A stretch of 64,000 nt of DNA from Scytonema hofmannii PCC 7110 (GTDB lineage Bacteria > Cyanobacteriota > Cyanobacteriia > Cyanobacteriales > Nostocaceae), in contig NZ_KQ976354.1 in assembly GCF_000346485.2 (NCBI RefSeq), positions 5,578,457 through 5,642,456 of the forward strand, written 5' to 3'. This document shows, piece after piece, positions 52,270-61,381 of the stretch. The notes under the pieces were generated by a model, which had not been told where the DNA came from, made no database searches, and worked only from the letters and a program-made list of their open reading frames with translations. Position 1 is the stretch's first letter; each line of letters starts with the position of its first letter. Both the position numbers and the translations under genes were made by a program.

Positions 52270-53819
52270 ATTTAGAATTGGATTTAGGTAATCCTTGTTT
52301 TACCTTGTTACATCGTGCTGGTTTAGCTGGATTATGGATGACTTTAAAGCAATTAGAAAAAGAAAAAGTTAAAGTGCCATCTGAATTCAATTGGCAACTT
52401 AGCAAACGCAAAGTCAACTTAAATTGGAATGGAAGCGATCGCGACATTTTAGAATGGTTTCTCAAAGAGTCTTTTCAATTAAATGATGGCATTATCGCAT
52501 TACGTGGGTTGGATACTCAATCCATGCGCGAAGATGCACAGGTAATAGTCCATCAAGGAATTTTAGGGACTCTTTTACAGCATACTAGTACTCACAAATC
52601 CGATGGAGTTGTGGCAAAATCTTTATCTTTAGGAGAGAATGAGCCAGAAATTCAAGTTAAATACAAAAGTTTGACAAGTTATGCGTATCAAGAATTTGCT
52701 GGTAATTTATGTGATAAAAATGGACAATTTTTAACTAATCCAATTAGTGTTGCTGGGTGGTTAAATCCTGGTGCAGCCGTCAGACATATTGCTTTTAGTT
52801 CCGATACAAGTTTTGAGGAAAACCCAGAAAATGCTTTTATTTTATTATTTGCACCTGTTGCTTGTTATTACTATATCCTTCGTTCTAAATTGCGAGACAA
52901 ACGCGCTCAATACGCTTTAGTTATTCCAGAAATTACCGATTTAGCAAAGTATGCAAAGTATCGGCAAAATCAGCAATTACGAAATGCCATTTATAAAGAT
53001 TTTCATGCTTCTGGTTTAGGTGATGCTGGTTTGAGATTTTTAACAAAGGACACAACTGTTGATATTACTAAAACTTTTGGTATACAGCGTTGTCAAGTTT
53101 TGACATTAGGAACTGTTGCATGGGCGACTCAACAAAAAACTCGTACAGATATGTATGTAGTGGAAGCAACTGATGAGAATTGCCATAACTATCAAGTTTG
53201 TGATGCTTGGTTACCAGATAGAGCGATCGCAGGTAAAGAAGGTGGATTTGTGGCTACAAGCTTTGCCAAGGAATTAATTGCTGAAAATTTAGCTAAAAAG
53301 CTACCTTGGTATTCTGGAATCTCAGAAAAAGTAAATAGTAACGAGCTTTTTCAAAAATTAGCGTATGAAAGGGGAGGATTGTTTCAAGTGATTCAAAAAG
53401 TACAGTCAGACGAACGTGAAAAACTATTCGTTAAAACTTGTCATGAAGCTATTAATTATACTTTTGGGAGAATCTCAGATGTAGCCAAAAAAAGAGGAGA
53501 ATCCCCTAATTTCGACCGTGAAACTATACGTATTAGAACTGGCTTAAGTCGATGTAAAAATTCTGATAGCTTTCGAGAATTTATTACAGACTTTTGGTCA
53601 AGAGCCGGAAAAATACCTACTTTGCAGAAACATTGGGAAGAATTAATAGAATTTGTGATGTTAGAGAAAAATTGGAAAAAATCAAGAGATTTAGCCTTAC
53701 TGGCATTAGCTAGTTATAAAGGGACAGGAAGTTCTAATCGAGATAAAGATGATTCTGATGAAGGCGATCCTGTTGATGATGATACTTTTGATGAAGAAAA
53801 CGCTCCTGATATTCTTTAA
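52266..53819 (+). CDS. cas8: Cas8 large subunit, type I-MYXAN (Cmx8/DevT-like)
   Basis: 517 residues, GTG start in a GTGA overlap with cas3. The N-terminal NPCFTLLHRAGLAGLWMTLK is characteristic of the Cmx8/Csx13-type Cas8 group. In the effector complex it recognises the PAM and recruits Cas3. The C-terminus is strongly acidic (DDSDEGDPVDDDTFDEE), which is unusual. Followed by a 79-bp gap to cas7. Confidence 0.88.
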   Translation: MNLELDLGNPCFTLLHRAGLAGLWMTLKQLEKEKVKVPSEFNWQLSKRKVNLNWNGSDRDILEWFLKESFQLNDGIIALRGLDTQSMREDAQVIVHQGILGTLLQHTSTHKSDGVVAKSLSLGENEPEIQVKYKSLTSYAYQEFAGNLCDKNGQFLTNPISVAGWLNPGAAVRHIAFSSDTSFEENPENAFILLFAPVACYYYILRSKLRDKRAQYALVIPEITDLAKYAKYRQNQQLRNAIYKDFHASGLGDAGLRFLTKDTTVDITKTFGIQRCQVLTLGTVAWATQQKTRTDMYVVEATDENCHNYQVCDAWLPDRAIAGKEGGFVATSFAKELIAENLAKKLPWYSGISEKVNSNELFQKLAYERGGLFQVIQKVQSDEREKLFVKTCHEAINYTFGRISDVAKKRGESPNFDRETIRIRTGLSRCKNSDSFREFITDFWSRAGKIPTLQKHWEELIEFVMLEKNWKKSRDLALLALASYKGTGSSNRDKDDSDEGDPVDDDTFDEENAPDIL

Positions 53820-53898
53820 CTCTCTCGTTTTTTCATCACAAAGCTCTAAATTTTAACGAGTTTCAAGGACATTTTTATTTATTTAAGGAGATTGACAA

Positions 53899-54825
53899 GT
53901 GACATTTCATTTATTTGGAAATATCTTAACTGGATACGGAACTGCTGCCAATAATCGTGGAGAAAATGAAGGAAATATTACGACTCTCCAAAAAATTCTG
54001 TGGAAAAATAATGTACATACAACAGTTTCCGCCGAAGCGATTCGTTGGGCATTACGTTATTACTGGCAAACTTGTGGTGACGATTATCAAGTCAATCGTC
54101 GTTGGAATGATGATGCTAACGACAATATTTGGCAAAATGAGAATTTTGATGATACAGCTTTTATTGATGATGATGTTTTAGGTTTCATGCGTGCTGAAGG
54201 TGCAAAAGTTGAAGCATCAGATGAACCAAAAGCTAAAGGTAAAAAAGCGGCTGTTGCTAAAGGCACAACGACTGCAAAACGAGGTGTTTTAGAAGTGACT
54301 CGTGCTGTTTCCATAACACCCTTCAGTGGTGACTTAACCTTTAATTCTTTAAGTGGTAAAAAAGGCAGAACTTCACTTTATGGAACAGAAGTACACGCAA
54401 CTTGCTATCAATATGGATTTGCATTAACTCCAGAAAGATTAAAAGATAAATCTCGGATCATGGCAGTTTTAGATGGTTTAAGTTCTTTGGGAGAAGTTGC
54501 AGGCAATCATTCGCGGTTTCTCTATGATTTTTCTCCTGAAAGCTTGATTTTACGATGGACACATGATTTTTCTCCTCGTATTTTATATTGTTTTGAAGAG
54601 GATGAGGGAGAAATATCTATTGGAGAATTAGTCAGAAAAGTGAGAAATCAAGATATCGAACCAGAGGAATTGTGGCTAGCTGGTGCTGTTACTGAATCTG
54701 AGGAAATAAAAGAATTAGAAGAATTGGGAGTACATATTTTTCCTGGGATTAAGTTAGCCGTGCAAAGCATGAAACAAGTTATTGCTAGAGATTTAAAACT
54801 ACCACAATTAGAGTTAATCCGATGA
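53899..54825 (+). CDS. cas7: Cas7 backbone protein (DevR/Cst2-like)
   Basis: 308 residues, GTG start preceded by AAGGAG. NILTGYGTAANNRGENEGN and VSAEAIRWALRYYWQ are the RAMP-superfamily Cas7/DevR signature. It polymerises along the crRNA spacer. An Ala/Lys-rich segment at about 108-130 (KAKGKKAAVAKGTTTAKRG) looks like an exposed loop. Overlaps cas5 by 4 bases (ATGA). Confidence 0.93.
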   Translation: MTFHLFGNILTGYGTAANNRGENEGNITTLQKILWKNNVHTTVSAEAIRWALRYYWQTCGDDYQVNRRWNDDANDNIWQNENFDDTAFIDDDVLGFMRAEGAKVEASDEPKAKGKKAAVAKGTTTAKRGVLEVTRAVSITPFSGDLTFNSLSGKKGRTSLYGTEVHATCYQYGFALTPERLKDKSRIMAVLDGLSSLGEVAGNHSRFLYDFSPESLILRWTHDFSPRILYCFEEDEGEISIGELVRKVRNQDIEPEELWLAGAVTESEEIKELEELGVHIFPGIKLAVQSMKQVIARDLKLPQLELIR

Positions 54826-55493
54826 TAACTGCAATCAAGAAAAATTTGGCATTAGAAATTGAAGTTCCCATCGCTTGCTTTCGTCAATCTCGCGCTAGGG
54901 AGTATGCTGAAACTTACCTATTTCCCCCACCATCGACAGTCTATGGAATGCTATTGTCAATCGTGGGAGAAACCAATAGGTATAAACATTGTGGTGTGAA
55001 ATTAGCGATAGCTATGCTGACCTCCGGTAACGCAGTTCTTTCTCAACCTCAAAAATCAACCATCATCCGTACTTTTCGCCGTTTTAAGAAAAAAGACATT
55101 CACGATCCAACAAACTCTAGACCAGATTACCAAGAATTACTCACTGATGTGAAATTTATTACTTGGATTGATTCTCAAACCGATCAATCCCAAACAACAT
55201 TATCCGAAAGGTTAGAACAAGCATTTACAAACCCTGCTTCAATCGAACGTTTCGGGGGTTTATGCTTAGGAGAAAGTCGGGATTTAGTCAATTCTATAAC
55301 AATGTGGTCAGAAAGCGATCGCAGTCAGTCTTTGCAATGGTTAGTACAAGATGAGGATGGATTATTCACTTTGCCTTATTGGGTAGATCATGTTGGCTCC
55401 AAGGGTACGCGATGGAAAAGGTATTTAATACTTGAGCCATCAAAAAATTATCTTCCTCCTGAGACTGCTTGGACGGTCATTCAGCCAACTTAA
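54822..55493 (+). CDS. cas5: Cas5 (DevS/Cmx5-like)
   Basis: 223 residues. IEVPIACFRQSRAREYAETY and FPPPSTVYGMLLSIVGE are the Cas5/DevS N-terminal RAMP signature, with GGLCLGESRDLV later. It caps the 5' handle of the crRNA in the effector complex. Last gene of the interference block; a repeat-like hairpin follows its stop. Confidence 0.92.
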   Translation: MITAIKKNLALEIEVPIACFRQSRAREYAETYLFPPPSTVYGMLLSIVGETNRYKHCGVKLAIAMLTSGNAVLSQPQKSTIIRTFRRFKKKDIHDPTNSRPDYQELLTDVKFITWIDSQTDQSQTTLSERLEQAFTNPASIERFGGLCLGESRDLVNSITMWSESDRSQSLQWLVQDEDGLFTLPYWVDHVGSKGTRWKRYLILEPSKNYLPPETAWTVIQPT

Positions 55494-55494
55494 T

Positions 55495-55531
55495 CATCAT
55501 TAACCTTAGATGTCGTAAGGCGCTAAAACAC
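55495..55531 (+). promoter_or_regulatory. CRISPR-repeat-like hairpin between cas5 and cas4-cas1
   Basis: ATTAACCTTAGATGTCGTAA then GGCGCTAAAACAC aligns to the array-2 repeat with a one-base gap. The hairpin GTC-GTAA-GGC (55512-55521) and the outer CCTTA/TAAGG pairing are kept, while the handle GTTGAGCAC is degenerate. In the cas mRNA this could be a Cas6 binding or cleavage site separating interference from adaptation genes. Function is inferred. Confidence 0.5.
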
Positions 55532-55550
55532 AATTACCTTACAGACATAT

Positions 55551-57215
55551 ATGCAAATTCTCGAAGATATCGAACTCTCTACCAAACTGGAAACCATCCG
55601 CGTTTCTGCTCTCCATGCTTTAGCCTATTGTCCCCGCCTATTTTACCTTGAAGAAGTCGAAGAACTCTACACCCAGGATGCTGCCGTATTTGCTGGACGT
55701 AGGTTACACGCTGAACTTGAAAAGCAAGAAGATGAAGACTGGGAGGAATTATTCCTCATCAGCGAAGAATTAGGTATACGGGGACGAGTTGATGCATTGC
55801 GGACTCGCGAAGGAGAAACAATTCCCTACGAACACAAGCGGGGAAGATGCCATCGGGATGAAAACAAACAACCCCAAGCATGGGAAAGCGATAAATTACA
55901 AATCCTTGCCTACTGTTGTTTGCTTGAATCATCTCTTGGTATACCTATTCAAGAAGGTCGCATTCGCTATCATGCTGACAATGTATTAGTTCGCATCCCA
56001 CTAGATGATTTAGGACGAGCCGCAGTGCGGGGAGCGATAGAAAAAGCACGCAACCTCAGACAGTCTACCCATCGACCACCAGTAACCGACAACGAACGCT
56101 TGTGTACTCGTTGTTCCCTGGCTCCCGTGTGTTTACCCGAAGAAGCACGTCTAGCACACGATCGCGAATGGCAACCGATACGCTTGTTTCCTGAAGATGA
56201 CAATAGGCAAGTCATTCACGTTCTCGAACCTGGTACTAATGTAGGTAGAACTGGAGAGCAAATCAAAATTGCCCGTCGCAACCAACCATTAGAAACTATT
56301 CCCGCTCGACAAGTAGCTCAATTGGTACTGCACAGCTATTCGCAGATTTCCACCCAAGCACTACATTTCTGTGGCGAACAGGGAATTGGCGTACATTTTG
56401 TTTCTGGTGGTGGTCGTTACCTGGGTAGTTTTGATACTCGGAATGGTAGCATTCAACGTCGCATTCGTCAGTATACTGCCCTGAGTTCCCCCGATACTTG
56501 CCTAGAGTTGGCACGTAAACTCGTAATTTGCCGCGCTCAAGGACAGCGAAAATTTCTCATGCGTGGGAAGGGCAAAAACAAAGCTAGCGAGAAATTGACA
56601 AAAGCGATCGACCAAATGAAAGCCGTGCTAAAACTTATTCCTCACGCAAAATCTTTGGAATCGCTCTTAGGATATGAAGGAAATTTAGCAGCACTCTATT
56701 TTAATGCTTTCCCCGATTTGATTTCACCTGATGTACCAAAAGAAATGGGGTTCGACATCAGAAATCGTCGTCCTCCTAAAGATAGATTCAATTGCCTTTT
56801 AGGATTTGGGTACGCTTTGTTACTCAAAGATATCATGAATGCCATCTTGATAGTAGGGTTAGAACCTGCACTAGGGTTTTACCACCAACCGCGATCGCAA
56901 GCTGCACCCTTAGCTTTAGATTTGATGGAAATTTTCCGAGTTCCTTTAGTAGATATGATTGTCATGTCTTCCGTCAATCGCAATCAATGGGATATAAAAA
57001 CTGATTTTGATATTCGCGGACAACAGGTTTGGCTGAGCGAAGCTGGTAAACGTAAGTTTGTGGAACTCTACGAAAATCGCAAGCAGGAAACTTGGAAGCA
57101 TCCAGCAACAGGGTATTCCCTTACTTATCGGCGTTTACTGGAGTTAGAAGTGCGACTCTTGGAAAAGGAATGGATGGGTGAGGGTGGTTTATTCGGTCAG
57201 TTGATTGTCAGATGA
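55551..57215 (+). CDS. cas4-cas1: Cas4-Cas1 fusion protein
   Basis: 554 residues. Cas4 half at about 1-205: iron-sulfur cysteines C27 and C185/C188/C194 (LCTRCSLAPVC), nuclease GRVDAL and YEHKRGR. Cas1 half at about 215-554: catalytic Glu376 in LLGYEGNLAALYF, His445 in GLEPALGFYHQPRSQ and Asp457 in ALDLMEIF. The fusion trims prespacers (PAM selection by Cas4) and integrates them at the leader end together with Cas2. All residues expected for activity are present. Starts 57 bases after cas5. Confidence 0.95.
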   Translation: MQILEDIELSTKLETIRVSALHALAYCPRLFYLEEVEELYTQDAAVFAGRRLHAELEKQEDEDWEELFLISEELGIRGRVDALRTREGETIPYEHKRGRCHRDENKQPQAWESDKLQILAYCCLLESSLGIPIQEGRIRYHADNVLVRIPLDDLGRAAVRGAIEKARNLRQSTHRPPVTDNERLCTRCSLAPVCLPEEARLAHDREWQPIRLFPEDDNRQVIHVLEPGTNVGRTGEQIKIARRNQPLETIPARQVAQLVLHSYSQISTQALHFCGEQGIGVHFVSGGGRYLGSFDTRNGSIQRRIRQYTALSSPDTCLELARKLVICRAQGQRKFLMRGKGKNKASEKLTKAIDQMKAVLKLIPHAKSLESLLGYEGNLAALYFNAFPDLISPDVPKEMGFDIRNRRPPKDRFNCLLGFGYALLLKDIMNAILIVGLEPALGFYHQPRSQAAPLALDLMEIFRVPLVDMIVMSSVNRNQWDIKTDFDIRGQQVWLSEAGKRKFVELYENRKQETWKHPATGYSLTYRRLLELEVRLLEKEWMGEGGLFGQLIVR

Positions 57216-57224
57216 GGTGATGAT

Positions 57225-57518
57225 ATGGGAGAAATCAGAAATTGTTACATCATTTGCTACGACATTCGCTGTCCAAAACGTTGGCGCAAAGCTTACAAAT
57301 TGTTGGAGGGCTATGGAGAACGGATACAATACTCAATTTTTCGCTCCGTCATGAATCAACGCGATCGTGAAAAACTACGTTGGGAGTTGGAGACGATTTT
57401 GGCAAAGGAAGACAGTATTTTGTTTGTGCGTTTGAGCGATCGCTGCGTGCAAGATATACCCAAGTATAATCGACCAGGTACATGGGAAAATACAGATAAG
57501 CCTTTTTTGATTGTTTGA
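57225..57518 (+). CDS. cas2: Cas2
   Basis: 97 residues. CYIICYDIRCPKRWRKAYKL (catalytic-strand Asp), YGERIQYSIFRSVMNQRD and the C-terminal IPKYNRPGTW are standard Cas2. It bridges two Cas1 dimers during spacer integration. It follows cas4-cas1 by 9 bases and lies directly before the array-2 leader. Confidence 0.95.
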   Translation: MGEIRNCYIICYDIRCPKRWRKAYKLLEGYGERIQYSIFRSVMNQRDREKLRWELETILAKEDSILFVRLSDRCVQDIPKYNRPGTWENTDKPFLIV

Positions 57519-57781
57519 AAAATACAAGCATCTGTGTTTGTTAGGATAATCAAAGTAAACGTTTTCGCTGAAACCCTGACCAATATAATGTTTGAGAGAT
57601 TTTTGAGGTTCTGTAGGTGCTTGTAAAATTTTCAAACCGGCTTCTATCATGGGTTTTAGCTGGTGAAGCCAGGTTGGATTTAAGGAAGAATTGCGAAATT
57701 TCAGTTTTTTCTTGGTTTTTTAGCAAGGTGCTTGTAAACTTGAGTTGGAGCGCCTGCTGGTTGAGCCTTTCAGCCTTCGCT
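57519..57781 (+). promoter_or_regulatory. leader of CRISPR array 2
   Basis: Contains CAAGCATCT (57525-57533), AGGTGCTTGTAAA (57615-57627) and AGGTGCTTGTAAA (57726-57738), the last ending exactly 43 bases before repeat 1. Distances between elements match the array-1 leader (82 bases between the first two starts and ends in both; 111 against 114 for the pair). AT-rich with a T-run before the last motif. Confidence 0.75.
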
Positions 57782-59377
57782 CTGATTAAACCTTAGATAC
57801 CGTAAGGTGTTGAGCACTAGCAGAACCAGGACGATTTGATGGACTACTACCACTGATTAAACCTTAGATACCGTAAGGTGTTGAGCACAAGAGGGATTTC
57901 CCGTATACTGATTGGCGCTGATCTGATTAAACCTTAGATACCGTAAGGTGTTGAGCACGATATTAACTTGTCCGGTAAATTTCCAGACTGATACTGATTA
58001 AACCTTAGATACCGTAAGGTGTTGAGCACAGACTAAGCTAGTAATTTTTATTTGCAATAATTAAGGCTGATTAAACCTTAGATACCGTAAGGTGTTGAGC
58101 ACTTCACCATTTGTCAAAATAGCCGCTTGTCCGTTTCCTGATTAAACCTTAGATACCGTAAGGTGTTGAGCACATTTTTACTACTTTAAAACTTCTGATG
58201 CCTACAAACTGATTAAACCTTAGATACCGTAAGGTGTTGAGCACTCTCTGATCCACTTCTCAGGATCGTTACTCCAAAAGCTGATTAAACCTTAGATACC
58301 GTAAGGTGTTGAGCACAAAAGTAGTACATTTCCTCAAAATGGCATTTTAGCCTGATTAAACCTTAGATACCGTAAGGTGTTGAGCACCTTTATCAACTTT
58401 CTTCTTCGACTTGAACATATCCCTGATTAAACCTTAGATACCGTAAGGTGTTGAGCACATTTGCGCCCACAACCATCGGAGCTACAATGCGGCTCTCTGA
58501 TTAAACCTTAGATACCGTAAGGTGTTGAGCACAGTAACCAGTAAGTAGCAAACAAGTAACAGGTTTTCTGATTAAACCTTAGATACCGTAAGGTGTTGAG
58601 CACCCAATAGGCGTTGAGCACTTTCGAGCTTGACAGGTACTGATTAAACCTTAGATACCGTAAGGTGTTGAGCACGTAGCGGTAACTTATCATCGATTCG
58701 AGGTAGCTTAAACTGATTAAACCTTAGATACCGTAAGGTGTTGAGCACTCATTACCAACACTTCGGATAAGTGGTGGCAACATACTGATTAAACCTTAGA
58801 TACCGTAAGGTGTTGAGCACGAGGTCTTCTGGAAACCAATAATCACTGCGCTTCCGCTGATTAAACCTTAGATACCGTAAGGTGTTGAGCACGAATTATT
58901 AGAGCAACTAAGAGAATATTTGTAATAACCTGATTAAACCTTAGATACCGCAAGGTGTTGAGCACCTTAGCTTGATTAATGTCAGGTATCGAGAAATCGA
59001 ACTAATTAAACCTTAGATACCGCAAGGTGTTGAGCACTCTTTTATGTTTCTCTCATCTCGTGTGCTGAGTTTCTAATTAAACCTTAGATACCGCAAGGTG
59101 TTGAGCACGATAGAGAAGGAGCGCAAAAAGCTAAAAAGACACCACCTGATTAAACCTTAGATACCGTGAGGTGTTGAGCACTTTGAGCTTAAGCTGCTGG
59201 TTTTGAGTGTTAAAGCTGATTAAACCTTAGATACCGTGAGGTGTTGAGCACCAAATGGGAAAATTGAAAACGAGCTAGCCACAGAACTGATTAAACCTCA
59301 GATACTGCAAGGTGTTGAGCACAAGTTGTTCCAGAAGGATATTAGATAATGGAAGTTCTGATTAAACCTTAAATACC
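57782..59377 (+). CRISPR. CRISPR array 2: 22 full repeats plus one truncated, 22 spacers
   Basis: The 36-bp repeat starts CTGATTAAACCTTAGATA and ends AAGGTGTTGAGCAC; first copy 57782, last full copy 59287, period 70-74. Repeats 17-22 (from 58930) carry changes (CGCAAGG, CTAATTAA, CGTGAGG, CCTCAGATACTGC), and a 20-base partial repeat at 59358-59377 ends the array. Decay at the far end places the leader on the cas2 side and transcription on the plus strand. The hairpin ACC-GTAA-GGT precedes handle TTGAGCAC, the same handle as array 1. Spacer 12 (58604-58639) contains part of an array-1-type repeat. Confidence 0.98.
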
Positions 59378-59539
59378 CCCACTATCTAGGAAAGCACAAA
59401 AAATTGAGATCGAGTCATTTACATATGACTATAATGATGACTATAATAATAGTCAATAATACCAAAGCCTAATTTCACTCTAATCTTTGCTCCTGAAATC
59501 ATCGCTCACCTTAGAGCGATCGATAAAAAGTATCACAAT

Positions 59540-59779
59540 TTGATTCGAGAAACGATTGCCGAACAATTATCTTACACACCTCTTGAAATCACTCGAAACC
59601 GCAAGCCAATGGAACAACCAGCCCCATTTAGTGCAACCTGGGAACTTCGTTTTGGCTCTCAAAATTGCTTTCGCGTGTTTTATGAGGTGAATACAGTAGA
59701 GCAAACGGTTCTGATTTTAGCCATTGGTGTCAAAGATAGAGAAATATTACTCATTGGCGGAGAGGAAGTTGAGTTATGA
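59540..59779 (+). CDS. RelE-like toxin with no standard start codon
   Basis: 79 residues from TTG 59540, but family resemblance extends upstream: the frame from 59459 reads IPKPNFTLIFAPEIIAHLRA, the missing first strand and helix. There is no ATG, GTG or TTG ahead of it after the TAG at 59450; the codon at 59459 is ATA. The rest, ETRNRKPM-like ITRNRKPMEQP, ATWELRFGSQN, FRVFYEV and ILAIGVKDREILLIGGEEVEL, is a RelE-type mRNA-interferase fold. It overlaps the Phd antitoxin by 4 bases. Confidence 0.7.
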   Translation: MIRETIAEQLSYTPLEITRNRKPMEQPAPFSATWELRFGSQNCFRVFYEVNTVEQTVLILAIGVKDREILLIGGEEVEL

Positions 59780-60054
59780 AAATTGCACCAATTGCAGATG
59801 TAAAAGCACAACTCAGTGCGTATGTAGAACAGGCTCAAAGTGGACCGATTGTGATTACTCGCAATGGCAAAGCAGTAGCGGTTTTAATTGCTCCAACTGA
59901 TGATGAGGATTTAGAAAACCTTTTGCTATCGCGATCGCCTCGGTTTCAAAAAATTCTGAATCAATCACGGCAAAGTATACAATCTGGAAAAGGATTATCT
60001 GCTGATGCACTTTGGGAAGTTGTAGAACAAAACACTGAAGAACCAGGGACTTGA
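59776..60054 (+). CDS. Phd/YefM-type antitoxin
   Basis: 92 residues. KIAPIADVKAQLSAYVEQAQ then PIVITRNGKAVAVLI is the Phd/YefM DNA-binding domain; the C-terminus wraps the toxin. ATGA overlap with the RelE-like gene upstream indicates a coupled operon in toxin-first order. Confidence 0.9.
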   Translation: MKIAPIADVKAQLSAYVEQAQSGPIVITRNGKAVAVLIAPTDDEDLENLLLSRSPRFQKILNQSRQSIQSGKGLSADALWEVVEQNTEEPGT

Positions 60055-60072
60055 TTTGAATTGTTAAGTTAG

Positions 60073-60517
<445 letters not shown>

Positions 60518-60701
60518 GTATAGCCTTTCCCAAGCAACTGAGGTACACCTAAATTTTTTGAACCTTTATTAAAACACAAACAGATTTCAAATCGTACCTC
60601 ACCAGACTGGTAAATGCTGTAACGAAGCATTGAAGAACCAGAAACATGATTTGAATACTTCTCATGATACTATATATTTAGGGTTGTATAAATTTATATT
60701 T
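60518..60701. other. short intergenic gap
   Basis: No gene, repeat or clear promoter. A TATATATTTAG stretch at 60669 may hold the -10 of the following pair. Confidence 0.35.
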
Positions 60702-60932
60702 ATGCCTGTTACTGAACTGCTACAAGATTTGCAAAAGCTATCTCGTGCTGACAAGTTAAAAGTCATGCAATTTCTGATACTGGAACTTTCTAGAGAGGAA
60801 GAAACTGAAAGCTCTTTATATAAGTTCCAATCTCATGTAAATGACACGATGAATTCACCCTATGATTCTTATGAAGCGGCTCATAAGATGAACAAAATGC
60901 TAGAAGATTATAAGCATAGTAAAAATGTCTAA
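60702..60932 (+). CDS. small helical protein paired with a retropepsin-like protein
   Basis: 76 residues from ATG 60702. MPVTELLQDLQKLSRADKLK, VMQFLILEL and a C-terminal YDSYEAAHKMNKMLEDYK. I recall similar short helical proteins preceding aspartic-protease-like genes in cyanobacteria. Overlaps the next gene by 8 bases. Function unknown; a two-gene module is inferred. Confidence 0.65.
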   Translation: MPVTELLQDLQKLSRADKLKVMQFLILELSREEETESSLYKFQSHVNDTMNSPYDSYEAAHKMNKMLEDYKHSKNV

Positions 60933-61347
60933 AAGGCAAAGCTTTGCGTACACTAACAAGAAAAATAATTTAGGTTTGACTCTCCATGTACCATTTTTGG
61001 GCTTAATACTGAATCATAGAGATCGCTTCTTACAAGTAACTGCTTTGCTTGATACAGGTGCTGATGTCAATGTTTTGCCATATAATATCGGAGAGCAGCT
61101 AGGAGCAGTTTGGGAAGAACAAACAACAACATTGCAACTGGGAGGAAATTTAAGTCAATTTCCAGCACGAGGGTTAATTTTGATAGCGACTGTAGGTGAG
61201 TTTTCACCAGTTCCTTTGGTATTTGCTTGGAGTCAGTCCAATAATGTCCCTTTACTGCTTGGTCATGTCAACTTTTTTGCTGAGTTTGATGTATGCTTCT
61301 ACACCTCTCAGTTGTCTTTTGAAATCAGCTTAAAGCAGACAAACTAG
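60925..61347 (+). CDS. retropepsin-like aspartyl protease family protein
   Basis: 140 residues. The active-site motif ALLDTGADVNVLP (DTGAD) and the following beta strands with a late GHVNFF turn are those of retropepsin-like single-domain proteases, which dimerise to form the catalytic pair. Substrate unknown. There is no reverse transcriptase nearby, so this is a cellular member. A fragment of its 5' end is repeated at 62757-62852. Confidence 0.8.
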   Translation: MSKRQSFAYTNKKNNLGLTLHVPFLGLILNHRDRFLQVTALLDTGADVNVLPYNIGEQLGAVWEEQTTTLQLGGNLSQFPARGLILIATVGEFSPVPLVFAWSQSNNVPLLLGHVNFFAEFDVCFYTSQLSFEISLKQTN

Positions 61348-61381
61348 AGTGTAATTGGGCTGCATTTAAATCTTGTCCTTC

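Noticed and set aside
47989-59377. CRISPR-associated transposon (CAST)
   Set aside because: A Cas3 and a Cas4-Cas1 fusion are present and no tnsA/B/C or tniQ gene is seen in the window.
60925-61347. Retroelement protease
   Set aside because: No reverse transcriptase, integrase core or LTR-like repeats nearby; single-domain retropepsins are common in cyanobacteria.
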